DNA of 64,000 bases from Oscillospiraceae bacterium (GTDB lineage Bacteria; Bacillota; Clostridia; Oscillospirales; Oscillospiraceae), in the NCBI GenBank assembly GCA_009784725.1, contig WQXS01000004.1, positions 62,001 to 126,000 on the forward strand. The letters are read 5' to 3'. The position numbers were made by a program, and so were the translations under genes. Within the stretch, counting starts at the first letter, position 1. Each line of letters opens with the position of its first letter. Positions 1 to 8,419 of the stretch are shown here, one piece after another. The notes below the pieces were generated by a model that saw only the letters and a program-made list of their open reading frames with translations, was not told the origin of the DNA and ran no database searches.

Positions 1-1697
1 GTATGACTTATATCCGTGTAACCGATGACGGCTGCGGCATTGCCGCAGACGAGGCAAAAACCGCATTTCTGCGCCATGCCACAAGCAAGCTGAGAGATGC
101 CGACGGGCTCGCTGCTATCGGAACTCTCGGTTTCAGAGGAGAAGCGCTTGCTGCTATTGCTGCAGTTTCCCGTATTGAACTGATGACACGGGAACACGGA
201 GCAAACGAAGGTATCGCACTCACTTTAGAGGCAGGAGAAGTTGTTAATATGTCTCCTGTCGGTTGTCCTGAGGGAACAACAATTATCGTTCGAGATTTAT
301 TTTTTAATACGCCGGCAAGACAAAAATTCATGAAATCAGACCGTGCAGAGGCTTCAAGCATCTCTTCTGTTGTTTTGCGGTGTGCTTTATCTCGGCCCGA
401 TATTTCAATCCGGTTTATTAAGGACGGAAAAACCGAATATCATACCCCCGGAGATTCAAAGGTTGAATCGTGCATATATAGCTTGCTTGGCAGAGATATT
501 GAATCCGGATTTATCAGAGCCGAAGCTTCCGATGAGACTGTTTCCGTCAGCGGTTATGTATCTTCTCCAGCAAGTGCACGGGGCAACAGAAGTTATCAGT
601 TTTTCTTTGTTAACGGCAGAGTAATCCGCTCTGTTCTTTTGCAGTCTGCTCTTGAACAGGCATATAAAAATAACTTGCCGTCGGGACGATTTCCTTCTTG
701 TGTGCTTTTTATCACAATAAAACCCGGTGATGTTGATGTCAACGTCCACCCTGCCAAAACCGAGATAAAATTCGTTTCGGAAAAGCAAGTGTTTGACGGA
801 GTTTATTATGCGGCATTCGGAGCTATTAACAAAGAGCGGGAAAAAATCGCCGGAATGAACGGTAATGAAGCTGAAGGCAGACAGCTTACAGTTACAGATA
901 TTATTGAACCTGTCGGTACTCAGGGCACAGGCGGCAAGGCTCACGAATATAAAGACGGTAACGCTGCAGATGAGACATTTAAAGCAATGAGGGTGGATGA
1001 TTTTAGAATAGCACGTGTTACCGAACCCTCGGTGGTCTACAAATCATCAAAAAGCCCGCAGCTTTCACAGAAATTTGCAACCCCCGACAATTCCATGTAT
1101 GATTACTCGGAGTTTACAGGCTTTATGCCTTCTGTGCCTCCGTATCGTGTAATCGGCGAGGCTTTAAATGTCTATATTATCGTAGAATATAACGACAGTG
1201 TCTGGTTTATCGATAAGCATGCAGCACATGAACGAATTCACTTCGATGCACTTAAAAACAATAGTTTCGAGTCCATGTCGGAGGCACTTATTACGCCCGT
1301 CATTTGCCGCCCCGGGCATGAGGGTGCTGCTTTACTTTTGGAAAATTCCGGGTTTCTTGACAAGCTCGGATTTACTGTTGAAAGCTTTGGAGAAGATACA
1401 ATTGCTGTAAGACATATTCCTGCAGAGATAGATATCGGTGATACAGAATCCGTTTTATCGGAAATTTGCGATTTGCTTAAGCACGGAGGCGTTGCCGAAT
1501 CATCAAAAACGGACAGCATACTTAAGTCTATTGCATGTAAGGCCGCTATTAAAGCCGGGCGCTCATCGGGGGTAAGAGAGCTTGAATCCTTAACTGCAAA
1601 AGTTATGTCGGGTGAAGTGTCACTCTGCCCGCACGGTCGTCCTGTATTGTTTGAAATCACCAAATCTGCGCTTGACAAAGGTTTTGGCAGATTATGA
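1..1697 (+). CDS. mutL: DNA mismatch repair protein MutL, 5' end outside window
   Basis: Mismatch-repair ATPase and endonuclease. The window opens inside the N-terminal GHKL ATPase: the first visible residues carry the D-x-G-x-G motif (DDGCGI), then RHATSKL and the TLGFRGEAL lid motif, so roughly the first 50-60 residues lie upstream. The methionine codon at base 3 is internal. The C-terminal half (from about base 1130) has DKHAAHE near base 1212 (family consensus DQHAxxExxxxE), ACK, and CPHGRP near the end. Together these mark the metal-dependent nicking MutL found in organisms without MutH. The last codon overlaps miaA (ATGA), indicating translational coupling. MutS is the usual upstream neighbour and would lie outside the window. 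Confidence 0.97.
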   Translation, partial: MTYIRVTDDGCGIAADEAKTAFLRHATSKLRDADGLAAIGTLGFRGEALAAIAAVSRIELMTREHGANEGIALTLEAGEVVNMSPVGCPEGTTIIVRDLFFNTPARQKFMKSDRAEASSISSVVLRCALSRPDISIRFIKDGKTEYHTPGDSKVESCIYSLLGRDIESGFIRAEASDETVSVSGYVSSPASARGNRSYQFFFVNGRVIRSVLLQSALEQAYKNNLPSGRFPSCVLFITIKPGDVDVNVHPAKTEIKFVSEKQVFDGVYYAAFGAINKEREKIAGMNGNEAEGRQLTVTDIIEPVGTQGTGGKAHEYKDGNAADETFKAMRVDDFRIARVTEPSVVYKSSKSPQLSQKFATPDNSMYDYSEFTGFMPSVPPYRVIGEALNVYIIVEYNDSVWFIDKHAAHERIHFDALKNNSFESMSEALITPVICRPGHEGAALLLENSGFLDKLGFTVESFGEDTIAVRHIPAEIDIGDTESVLSEICDLLKHGGVAESSKTDSILKSIACKAAIKAGRSSGVRELESLTAKVMSGEVSLCPHGRPVLFEITKSALDKGFGRL

Positions 1698-2635
1698 TTG
1701 ATAAAACGCAGATAATTGTAATTACAGGTCCGACAGCTACCGGGAAAAGTGAACTTGGCATACAACTCGCAAAAAAAATTAATGGTGAAATTGTCTCCGC
1801 CGATTCAATGCAGATATATAAAAATATGAATATCGGTACGGCAAAACCAAATGCTGAGGAAATGTGCGGCGTCCCTCACCATATGATTGATGTTGTATCA
1901 CCACTTGAAGATTATTCGGTTGCACGTTATATAAGGGATGCAGAAAGTTGTATTGATTCCATCATTAAGAGAGGTAATTTTCCGATAATAGTCGGCGGTA
2001 CCGGATTATATATCGATTCATTAATCTCGGGAAGAACATTTTCTGCCCGTGTTGATACCGCAGAGCGTCTTTGCCTTGAAAATGAGTTTGATAAAACCGG
2101 CGGCGATGCAATGCTCGAAAAGCTTCGTAAGGTCGATGCAGAAACTGCACAGAGGCTTCATCCGAATGATAAAAAAAGAATTATCCGTGCTCTTGAGATA
2201 CATAACTCAACGGGAAAAACTATATCAGAGCATAATAATGAAACAAAAAACCTTTCGCCAAGGTATAAAACATTAAAATTCGCTCTTAATTATTCACAGC
2301 GGGCGGTGTTGTACTCTAAAATCAATAAGCGTGTAGACAAAATGATAAGTATGGGTCTCGAAAATGAAGTGCGGGCACTGTTAAAAATGGGACTGACAGC
2401 AAAAAACACCTCAATGCAGGCAATAGGATATAAAGAAATTTCCGCTGCGATTACAGATGAATCTGATATTATCTCTGCAGTCGAGAAAATAAAAATGGAA
2501 TCCCGCCGTTATGCAAAGCGTCAGCTTACATGGCTCAGGCGAGACAGCGGGACTCATTGGATACTTTGGGATAAGTCTCCCGATTTTATTTGCGGTATTA
2601 ATACGATATCAGAGCTTTTACGGGGTATCAAATGA
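1694..2635 (+). CDS. miaA: tRNA dimethylallyltransferase MiaA
   Basis: Transfers a dimethylallyl group to A37 of tRNAs that read UNN codons. The 313-residue length is normal. Residues 12-19 form the P-loop GPTATGKS; DSMQIYKNM and GTAKP follow, then YSVARYIRDA and the family hallmark GGTGLYIDSL. The start ATG overlaps the mutL stop and the stop overlaps the next start (ATGA in both cases), so the three genes form one coupled operon. The mutL-miaA pairing is common in bacteria. No hfq follows it here. Confidence 0.97.
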   Translation: MIDKTQIIVITGPTATGKSELGIQLAKKINGEIVSADSMQIYKNMNIGTAKPNAEEMCGVPHHMIDVVSPLEDYSVARYIRDAESCIDSIIKRGNFPIIVGGTGLYIDSLISGRTFSARVDTAERLCLENEFDKTGGDAMLEKLRKVDAETAQRLHPNDKKRIIRALEIHNSTGKTISEHNNETKNLSPRYKTLKFALNYSQRAVLYSKINKRVDKMISMGLENEVRALLKMGLTAKNTSMQAIGYKEISAAITDESDIISAVEKIKMESRRYAKRQLTWLRRDSGTHWILWDKSPDFICGINTISELLRGIK

Positions 2636-3789
2636 AGAGAAGTGATTTTTTCATAAGATTAACAACCGGCGTGCTTTTCCTCGCTGTTGCTTGTTATATA
2701 GGTGTCTATCTTTATCGGGCTTTTGTTAATGCGTACGAAACAACCGAAGCAATAAGGTACTCTATTGAAGAAACGCTTCCGGCTCAGGGCTTTATTGTCC
2801 GTACCGAATCGGTCATAACCGATGGCGGTGCAGCTTTTCTGCCGATTGTAAGCGAAGGAGAAAAGGTTTCGTCCGGACAGGTAATTGCCGTTGAATATTT
2901 AAGCCGTGATGCTCTTGAGATTGCAAGTGAAATCCGTTCTCTCAGAATAAAAATCGCACAGATGGAGTCTGCCCGTGACAATACTGATGCTGCAGGCTTT
3001 AATGCCATACTCGAGCTGTCGGCTGCTGTGAGCAATCATGACTTAAGAAGGCTTGACGAGCTTGCTTTCAGTATTGAAACAAGTATTTTTTCCGTAGAGA
3101 CCGATACAACCATAATGCGCGAAAGACTCGAAGACCTTGAAGGCAGAAATGTCGGAACAAGAAATATTACTTCAAATGCGAGCGGTACATTTTCTCATAT
3201 TGTTGACGGCTTTGAACATATAAACCCCGATATGCTGATAAACATTTCTCCCGATGAGCTTGCTGAACTTTTTAATACTTCCTCCGGAATATACGGCGGA
3301 GGAAAGCTGATTACCGAGTTTAAATGGTATTATGCTGCTGTTATGAATCACGAGGATGCCTTTCAGCTTTCGGCCGGACAAATAAAGACCGTACAGTTTT
3401 ATGGTGCTTATAATGTTGAAATTGATATGCTTGTAGAAAATACAGGCAGACGTGAGGACGGCAAAAGTGTTGTATTATTTTCAAGCGACAGAGGTGTTCA
3501 CGATATTGCTCCGATGCGTTCTCTTCGGGCAGACATTGTACTCGATGTAATTTCCGGTATCAGGATTCCAAAGGAAGCAATACATCTTGATGATGAAGGT
3601 AATACATTTATTTACCTGCAAACTTCAGGATATGCAGAACGGGTTGATGTGGAAATTTTAAATCCCCCGGGTGAAATCGGGGACAGTTATCTTGTAAGAG
3701 ACGGAGCGGAAACAGGTTCTCCCCTGCGTGTTGATTCCATAATTATTGTTAAAGCCAACAATTTATACCATGGTAAGGTTGTGACATGA
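2632..3789 (+). CDS. HlyD-like membrane-anchored protein
   Basis: A 385-residue protein with one N-terminal membrane segment (about residues 9-30) and no lipobox. Next comes a short lipoyl/barrel-sandwich-like stretch (about 60-90, with GEKVSSGQVIAVEY), a helical hairpin of heptad-like character (about 95-170), and a beta-rich C-terminal half. This is the layout of HlyD-type adaptor proteins, which in Gram-positives sit outside the membrane. No ABC transporter or outer-membrane partner lies next to it, and the gene is coupled to miaA, so its role in export is uncertain. Family assignment is from overall architecture, not from a diagnostic motif. Confidence 0.6.
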   Translation: MKRSDFFIRLTTGVLFLAVACYIGVYLYRAFVNAYETTEAIRYSIEETLPAQGFIVRTESVITDGGAAFLPIVSEGEKVSSGQVIAVEYLSRDALEIASEIRSLRIKIAQMESARDNTDAAGFNAILELSAAVSNHDLRRLDELAFSIETSIFSVETDTTIMRERLEDLEGRNVGTRNITSNASGTFSHIVDGFEHINPDMLINISPDELAELFNTSSGIYGGGKLITEFKWYYAAVMNHEDAFQLSAGQIKTVQFYGAYNVEIDMLVENTGRREDGKSVVLFSSDRGVHDIAPMRSLRADIVLDVISGIRIPKEAIHLDDEGNTFIYLQTSGYAERVDVEILNPPGEIGDSYLVRDGAETGSPLRVDSIIIVKANNLYHGKVVT

Positions 3790-3848
3790 TCACAGTAAGA
3801 TGTATACTGCGAATTTAATTAACAGTCGTACGGAAGGAATAAGCATAT

Positions 3849-4550
3849 ATGCAAAATGACAATGCCGGAATTGCCGATAATATAAAACAGCTCAGGGATC
3901 TGATAGCCGACGCTGCCGCTTTGTCCGGCCGGAGTCCCGATGATATTAAGCTTGTTGCAGCCGCAAAAACAAAGCCTGTTGATTTAATCATGCAGGCTGT
4001 TGCAGCAGGAGTGGATGCTGTCGGAGAAAACCGTGTTCAGGAAATGCTTGAAAAACGTTCAAAAAACGCATATGACGGTGCTCCGCTTCATTTTATCGGT
4101 CATTTGCAATCAAATAAAATCTCTAAAATTGTCGGGGTTTGTGACCTTATAGAATCTGTGTCATCAAAAACACTTGTTGAGTTAATTGGAAAAAAAGCAA
4201 GCTCTCTTGGAATTGTCCAGGACATTTTAATTGAAGTAAATATTGGCCGTGAGCCGCAAAAATCAGGTATAATGCCTGAGCAAACAGAGGAAATTCTTTA
4301 TTTCGCCTCTCAGACACCGGGAATAAATGTGCTTGGATTAATGGCAATTCCGCCAATAATCGACAAAAAAGTGACAACTTGTTACTATTATGATACAATG
4401 TTTAAGCTTTTTGTTGACATGGGAGCAAAAAAATATGATAATGTCTCTGTGCGATTGCTTTCCATGGGCATGAGTGACAGCTATATTGACGCAATACACG
4501 CAGGTTCAAATATGGTTAGAATAGGTTCTGCTCTCTTTGGCAGGCGTTAA
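3849..4550 (+). CDS. ylmE: YggS/YlmE-family PLP-binding protein
   Basis: Pyridoxal-phosphate homeostasis protein with a single-domain TIM-barrel fold (alanine racemase-like) and no known catalytic reaction. It is 233 residues, typical for the family. Lys40 in AAAKTKP is the expected PLP lysine. The signatures GENRVQE, HFIGHLQSNK and the C-terminal SMGMSDSY...VRIGSALFG are all present. A GAAGGAAT ribosome binding site precedes ATG 3849. It lies just before sepF and divIVA, the same neighbourhood as the ylm division cluster of Bacillus and many Clostridia. Confidence 0.95.
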   Translation: MQNDNAGIADNIKQLRDLIADAAALSGRSPDDIKLVAAAKTKPVDLIMQAVAAGVDAVGENRVQEMLEKRSKNAYDGAPLHFIGHLQSNKISKIVGVCDLIESVSSKTLVELIGKKASSLGIVQDILIEVNIGREPQKSGIMPEQTEEILYFASQTPGINVLGLMAIPPIIDKKVTTCYYYDTMFKLFVDMGAKKYDNVSVRLLSMGMSDSYIDAIHAGSNMVRIGSALFGRR

Positions 4551-4613
4551 CAAGTCATCATAAAAGGATGTCCGGGAGCGGACTTCGATGACTGTAAAGG
4601 AGGTCTCAAGACT

Positions 4614-5078
4614 TTGGGATTATTTAACGAACTTAAAAAACTTGCAAAACCTTATGACGATGAGGAAGATTTCGATGATTTTCAACCTAAAATGACTGAT
4701 GAGCTGCCGTTACCTCCGAAAACACCGGCACAGGCACGAAGCTCATATGGCGGATTTGAAGAACAGCGAAGTAACAATAAGGTTGTAAATATCCATGCAA
4801 CGGCACAGCTTAAGGTTGCACTTTTTAAGCCTGAAAGATTTGAAGCCGCAGCAGAAATAGCAGATAATCTGCGTGACCGCCACACCGTAGTGTTAAATCT
4901 TGAGCAAACAAATAAAGACATTGCACGGCGGCTTGTTGATTTTCTAAGCGGCGTTGCTTATGCTCAGGAGGGAAAAATTAAAAAAGTCGCTGTTAATACA
5001 TATCTTATAACACCATATAACGTTGACCTACTGGGTGATCTGATAGACGAGCTTGAAAATAACGGATTGTATTTCTAG
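4614..5078 (+). CDS. sepF: cell division protein SepF
   Basis: FtsZ-binding membrane anchor of the division ring. The 154-residue protein begins with an amphipathic helix (GLFNELKKLAKP) that should insert in the membrane. An acidic, disordered linker (about 15-60) leads into the C-terminal SepF core (about 65-150), with VVLNLEQTNKDIARRLVDF and GVAYAQEGKIKKV. The start is TTG at 4614, chosen because an AAAGGAGG site at 4596-4603 sits 10 bases upstream and because the first residues match the family helix. Neighbours ylmE and divIVA fit a septum-assembly operon. Confidence 0.95.
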   Translation: MGLFNELKKLAKPYDDEEDFDDFQPKMTDELPLPPKTPAQARSSYGGFEEQRSNNKVVNIHATAQLKVALFKPERFEAAAEIADNLRDRHTVVLNLEQTNKDIARRLVDFLSGVAYAQEGKIKKVAVNTYLITPYNVDLLGDLIDELENNGLYF

Positions 5079-5144
5079 TCTGAAAAATATACTTCATCAT
5101 ATTTAAGACTACAGTCAATTTGATACCGAAAGGATTGAATAATA

Positions 5145-6080
5145 ATGCTGACTCCACAAGATATCGCTGATAAAAATTTTGACAAAGCCCTGCTTAACGG
5201 TTATGACGCAGGTGATGTCGATAATTTTCTCGAAGCCGTTTCCAATGATTACAATGCCTTATACAAAGAAAATGCAATCTTAAAAGGAAAGCTGAAGGTT
5301 CTTGTTGAAAAGGTTGAAGAATACCGTTCTACAGAGGATGCTATGAGAATGGCATTACTCACCGCTCAACGTATGGGTGAAGAGATTACAGTTGAAGCAA
5401 AAAGAACAAAAGAAGAAATGATCCATAATACAGAGGTGGAAATTAAAGCAAAACTCACAGATACAGCCCAGCGTGTTTCCGAAGAAGAAACACGGCTTGC
5501 TCTTGCTGCAAAAGAAACTGCTAAGTTTATTGAGCTTTCACAAGCCATAATGCGAAAGCATTCCGAGTTTTTAAGTAAACTGGAAACTGCACGCCGTGCA
5601 GTAAAACCCAAAGGTGAGCCGAGACAGGCTCCGCCTCCCTCCGGCATGCCCGGTCCGGCAAAGGCACAACGCACTGCTCGGGCACCGGCAGCTGCACCGC
5701 CACCCGCAGACATTCAGCCTCAGCAAGCTCCGCCGCCGGCCGCTGTACAGCCTGCGCCAAGACAGGCTCAAAGACCCCCCGAAGAACCGGGACAGGCAAC
5801 AAAACCGATACCAACCGTAGGTGCCGATGATTTTGAAATTGATGATATTGCATTACAAATAGGCTCTGTTGTTGAGCAGCTCGCAGATGACGAGGCTCCG
5901 GAGCAGGACGATATAAATATGCCGCTCGCCGAAGAGCCTCCCCCGTCACTGTTTGATGAAGATGATGATTCGATTAAACTATATTCTCCCGACGACGAAA
6001 CAGAAGAAGAAACATCACCAAGACCAAAATTCGATTTTGATGATTTAAAATTCGGCGCAAACTTTGACAGTGACGACTAA
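5145..6080 (+). CDS. divIVA: DivIVA-domain cell division protein
   Basis: Scaffold protein that recognises curved membrane at poles and septum. Residues 1-60 are the DivIVA N-terminal lipid-binding segment (LTPQDIADKNFDKALLNGYDAGDVDNFL has the usual pattern), followed by a long coiled coil to about residue 150. The rest differs from model DivIVA: a Pro/Gln/Ala-rich stretch (about 153-225) and a strongly acidic tail to residue 311, so the protein is longer than the roughly 160-200 residues often seen. The tail could recruit partners; this is inference. Ribosome binding site AAAGGATT precedes ATG 5145. Confidence 0.93.
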   Translation: MLTPQDIADKNFDKALLNGYDAGDVDNFLEAVSNDYNALYKENAILKGKLKVLVEKVEEYRSTEDAMRMALLTAQRMGEEITVEAKRTKEEMIHNTEVEIKAKLTDTAQRVSEEETRLALAAKETAKFIELSQAIMRKHSEFLSKLETARRAVKPKGEPRQAPPPSGMPGPAKAQRTARAPAAAPPPADIQPQQAPPPAAVQPAPRQAQRPPEEPGQATKPIPTVGADDFEIDDIALQIGSVVEQLADDEAPEQDDINMPLAEEPPPSLFDEDDDSIKLYSPDDETEEETSPRPKFDFDDLKFGANFDSDD

Positions 6081-6123
6081 GCATAGATTAAGTTTAGCTG
6101 AACTATAGGAGGTAACACTAAAT

Positions 6124-6984
6124 ATGCTTTGTTTTCTTTTTGCTGCGCTCATAGTTGCGCTTGATCAGTTCTTTAAGCAATGGATTATGCGTACTCTTGA
6201 TATTGGTGATATCGGTCCCGAGGTAATCCCCGGCATCCTGGGCCTGACCAGATGGGAAAATGACGGCGCAATGCTGAACATTTTATCGGGTCAGCAATGG
6301 CTGCTTGCCGGAATTGCTTTCGCTGCCGCTGTTGTTCTGATTATGATATTACTCAGATATAATGAGGGCTTTTGGGGAACACTCGGGCTTGCGGCAGTTC
6401 TTGGCGGAACAGTAGGAAATCTTGCCGACCGCGTTCTTAACAGCGGAAAAGTCGTTGATATGTTCAGAACATTGTTTATTGATTTTCCGATTTTTAATGT
6501 TGCCGATATCTTTATTACGCTTGGATTTATTACGTTTCTTATTCACTTTATCGCATTAACCGTTAAGGGTGAGAAAAAGGATGTACCTGCAGGCAATTAT
6601 TATGATGAAGATGATGATGACGCAGAATATGACAGCTTTCCTCAAATGGATTCATCGGATGCTGCAGAGCCCGGTAATATTCCGGCTGCTCCATATGCTG
6701 ATGCATCTGCCGATGAGCAGTATTCACAGTATGATGTTCCGCAAACACCCGGACCGGAGCAAAATCAATATGCACCGCAAGCACAGTATGAACCGGATGA
6801 CTATTCTTCATTAACGGATACCTCTGTTGCCGGTGATTACTCTTCGGTAACAGATACAACTTCGGATACATCGTTTACATTAGATGCGCTTGAAGCTGAG
6901 CTCGGGTCGCTCGATGATTACGGTGATTACAATGTTGATGACCTGCTTCGCGAATATGGCTTTGAAGACGACGATACAGTGTAA
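6124..6984 (+). CDS. lspA: lipoprotein signal peptidase LspA with long acidic C-terminal extension
   Basis: Membrane aspartic protease that cleaves signal peptides from lipidated prolipoproteins. Four membrane segments lie within residues 1-155. The catalytic aspartates are Asp102 (GNLADR) and Asp128 (FNVAD), and DQFFKQW is present near the start. Unlike typical LspA (about 150-170 residues) it continues for about 120 residues as an acidic, Tyr/Asp/Ser/Pro/Gln-rich tail, probably disordered and cytoplasmic. A strong AGGAGG site precedes ATG 6124. The rluD start lies inside its 3' end in another frame. Several predicted lipoproteins in the window are likely substrates. Confidence 0.93.
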   Translation: MLCFLFAALIVALDQFFKQWIMRTLDIGDIGPEVIPGILGLTRWENDGAMLNILSGQQWLLAGIAFAAAVVLIMILLRYNEGFWGTLGLAAVLGGTVGNLADRVLNSGKVVDMFRTLFIDFPIFNVADIFITLGFITFLIHFIALTVKGEKKDVPAGNYYDEDDDDAEYDSFPQMDSSDAAEPGNIPAAPYADASADEQYSQYDVPQTPGPEQNQYAPQAQYEPDDYSSLTDTSVAGDYSSVTDTTSDTSFTLDALEAELGSLDDYGDYNVDDLLREYGFEDDDTV

Positions 6985-7897
6985 CGTTACAGGAGAGCGG
7001 CTTGATACATTTATCGCCGCAAGTATACCCGGGGTTACCAGAAGTGCAGCTCAAAAACTGATTGATGCAGGACAGGTAACTCTTGACGGCACCCATGTGC
7101 GGAAAAACCACAAAACCTCAACAGGTGAGTTATATAAAGTAATTCAAAACGAGCCGGATGTTTCTGCTGTAATAAAGCAAGACATCCCGCTCGATATTAT
7201 TTATGAAGATACTGATATTATTGTTGTAAATAAACCTCGTGCAATGGTTGTACATCCTGCACCCGGGCATCCGGACGGTACATTGGTAAATGCGCTGCTT
7301 CATCACTGCGGTGACAGCCTTTCGGGTATAGGCGGCATTAAAAGACCGGGCATCGTTCATAGGATTGACAAGGATACATCAGGACTTGTTATTGCCGCAA
7401 AAAACGATAAAACACATGTATCGCTTGCAGAGCAATTGTCCTCGAGAACTCTTGTAAGGGAGTATCATGCAGTGGTTTGTGGCAGCTTAAAAAACGATTC
7501 CGGAACAATTAATGCACCGATAGGACGCCATCCGAAAGACAGAAAAAAACAGGCTGTTTATTCCGCTGATGAAAGCACCCCGCTAAAAAAAGGCGTACGC
7601 TCTGCTGTTACTCACTATGAAACTGTTGCAAGATATGGTAACTACACACATGTGCGCTGCCGTTTGGAAACAGGCCGGACTCATCAGATTCGTGTTCATA
7701 TGGCATTTATAGGACACCCCATTTTGGGCGATACTGTTTACGGAAGAAAAAAGCCGGAGCTTGGGATGTCAAGCCAGTGCCTGCATGCATGGAAACTGCA
7801 GTTTATTCACCCCTCAACCGGCAATAATATTGAGCTTTTTGCAGAACTTCCGCATTATTTTACTGATATTCTTGAAGAGCTGGAGAAAAGAGCATAA
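6956..7897 (+). CDS. rluD: RluA/RluD-family 23S rRNA pseudouridine synthase
   Basis: Converts specific uridines to pseudouridine, most likely in 23S rRNA. An N-terminal S4 RNA-binding domain (GERLDTFIA...RSAAQKLIDAGQVTLDG) is followed by the catalytic domain with the active-site motif HRIDKDTSGL and the C-terminal GRTHQIRVHM. ATG 6956 is preferred over an in-frame start at 6884 because the latter adds 24 residues not typical of the S4 domain and still encoded inside lspA. The chosen start overlaps lspA by 29 bp, which suggests coupled translation. The lspA-rluD order is widespread in Gram-positives. Exact rRNA target not determinable. Confidence 0.93.
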   Translation: MALKTTIQCNVTGERLDTFIAASIPGVTRSAAQKLIDAGQVTLDGTHVRKNHKTSTGELYKVIQNEPDVSAVIKQDIPLDIIYEDTDIIVVNKPRAMVVHPAPGHPDGTLVNALLHHCGDSLSGIGGIKRPGIVHRIDKDTSGLVIAAKNDKTHVSLAEQLSSRTLVREYHAVVCGSLKNDSGTINAPIGRHPKDRKKQAVYSADESTPLKKGVRSAVTHYETVARYGNYTHVRCRLETGRTHQIRVHMAFIGHPILGDTVYGRKKPELGMSSQCLHAWKLQFIHPSTGNNIELFAELPHYFTDILEELEKRA

Positions 7898-7918
7898 AAT
7901 ACCAAAAGGAAAGGAACA

Positions 7919-8398
7919 GTGTTGGCGAATATTACTGACAATGAATTTTATATGGCTATAGCTCTGGAGCTTGCAGCAGAGGCAGGAAATGACGGCGAGG
8001 CTCCTGTTGGCTGTGTCATTATTAATGCAGACGGTGAAATTATAGGAAAAGGGCGTAACAGACGTGAAAAAGAGATGTCTGCTCTGGCACACGCAGAGCT
8101 TGACGCAATCGGGAATGCCTGCAAAACAATTGGCGACTGGCGGCTCGACGGTTGTTCCTTATATGTTACATTGGAGCCGTGTCCTATGTGTGCCGGTGCA
8201 ATATTGATGTCAAGAATAAGCAACGTTTTTTTCGGCGCAAAGGATGAAGTAACCGGTTCATGCGGAAGCATAATAAATCTTTTTATGGAAAATTACGGGC
8301 AATCAACCCGTGTTACCGGCGGTATTCTGGCAACCGAGAGCAGTGAGCTGCTGACTGCGTTTTTTAAAAGTGTGAGAAACCGGGACCGGGGAAGGTAA
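7919..8398 (+). CDS. tadA: tRNA adenosine(34) deaminase TadA
   Basis: Makes inosine at the wobble position of tRNA-Arg(ACG). A 159-residue zinc deaminase: His58-Ala-Glu60 (HAE) and Cys88-Pro-Met-Cys91 (PCPMC) supply the zinc ligands and the proton-shuttling glutamate. Start is GTG 7919, with TTG 7922 as a nearby alternative; AAAGGAAAGGAA lies just upstream. It follows rluD by 21 bp and is probably cotranscribed with it, giving a small RNA-modification group. Confidence 0.95.
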   Translation: MLANITDNEFYMAIALELAAEAGNDGEAPVGCVIINADGEIIGKGRNRREKEMSALAHAELDAIGNACKTIGDWRLDGCSLYVTLEPCPMCAGAILMSRISNVFFGAKDEVTGSCGSIINLFMENYGQSTRVTGGILATESSELLTAFFKSVRNRDRGR

Positions 8399-8419
8399 TA
8401 ATAAAACTTATGGTGATGT

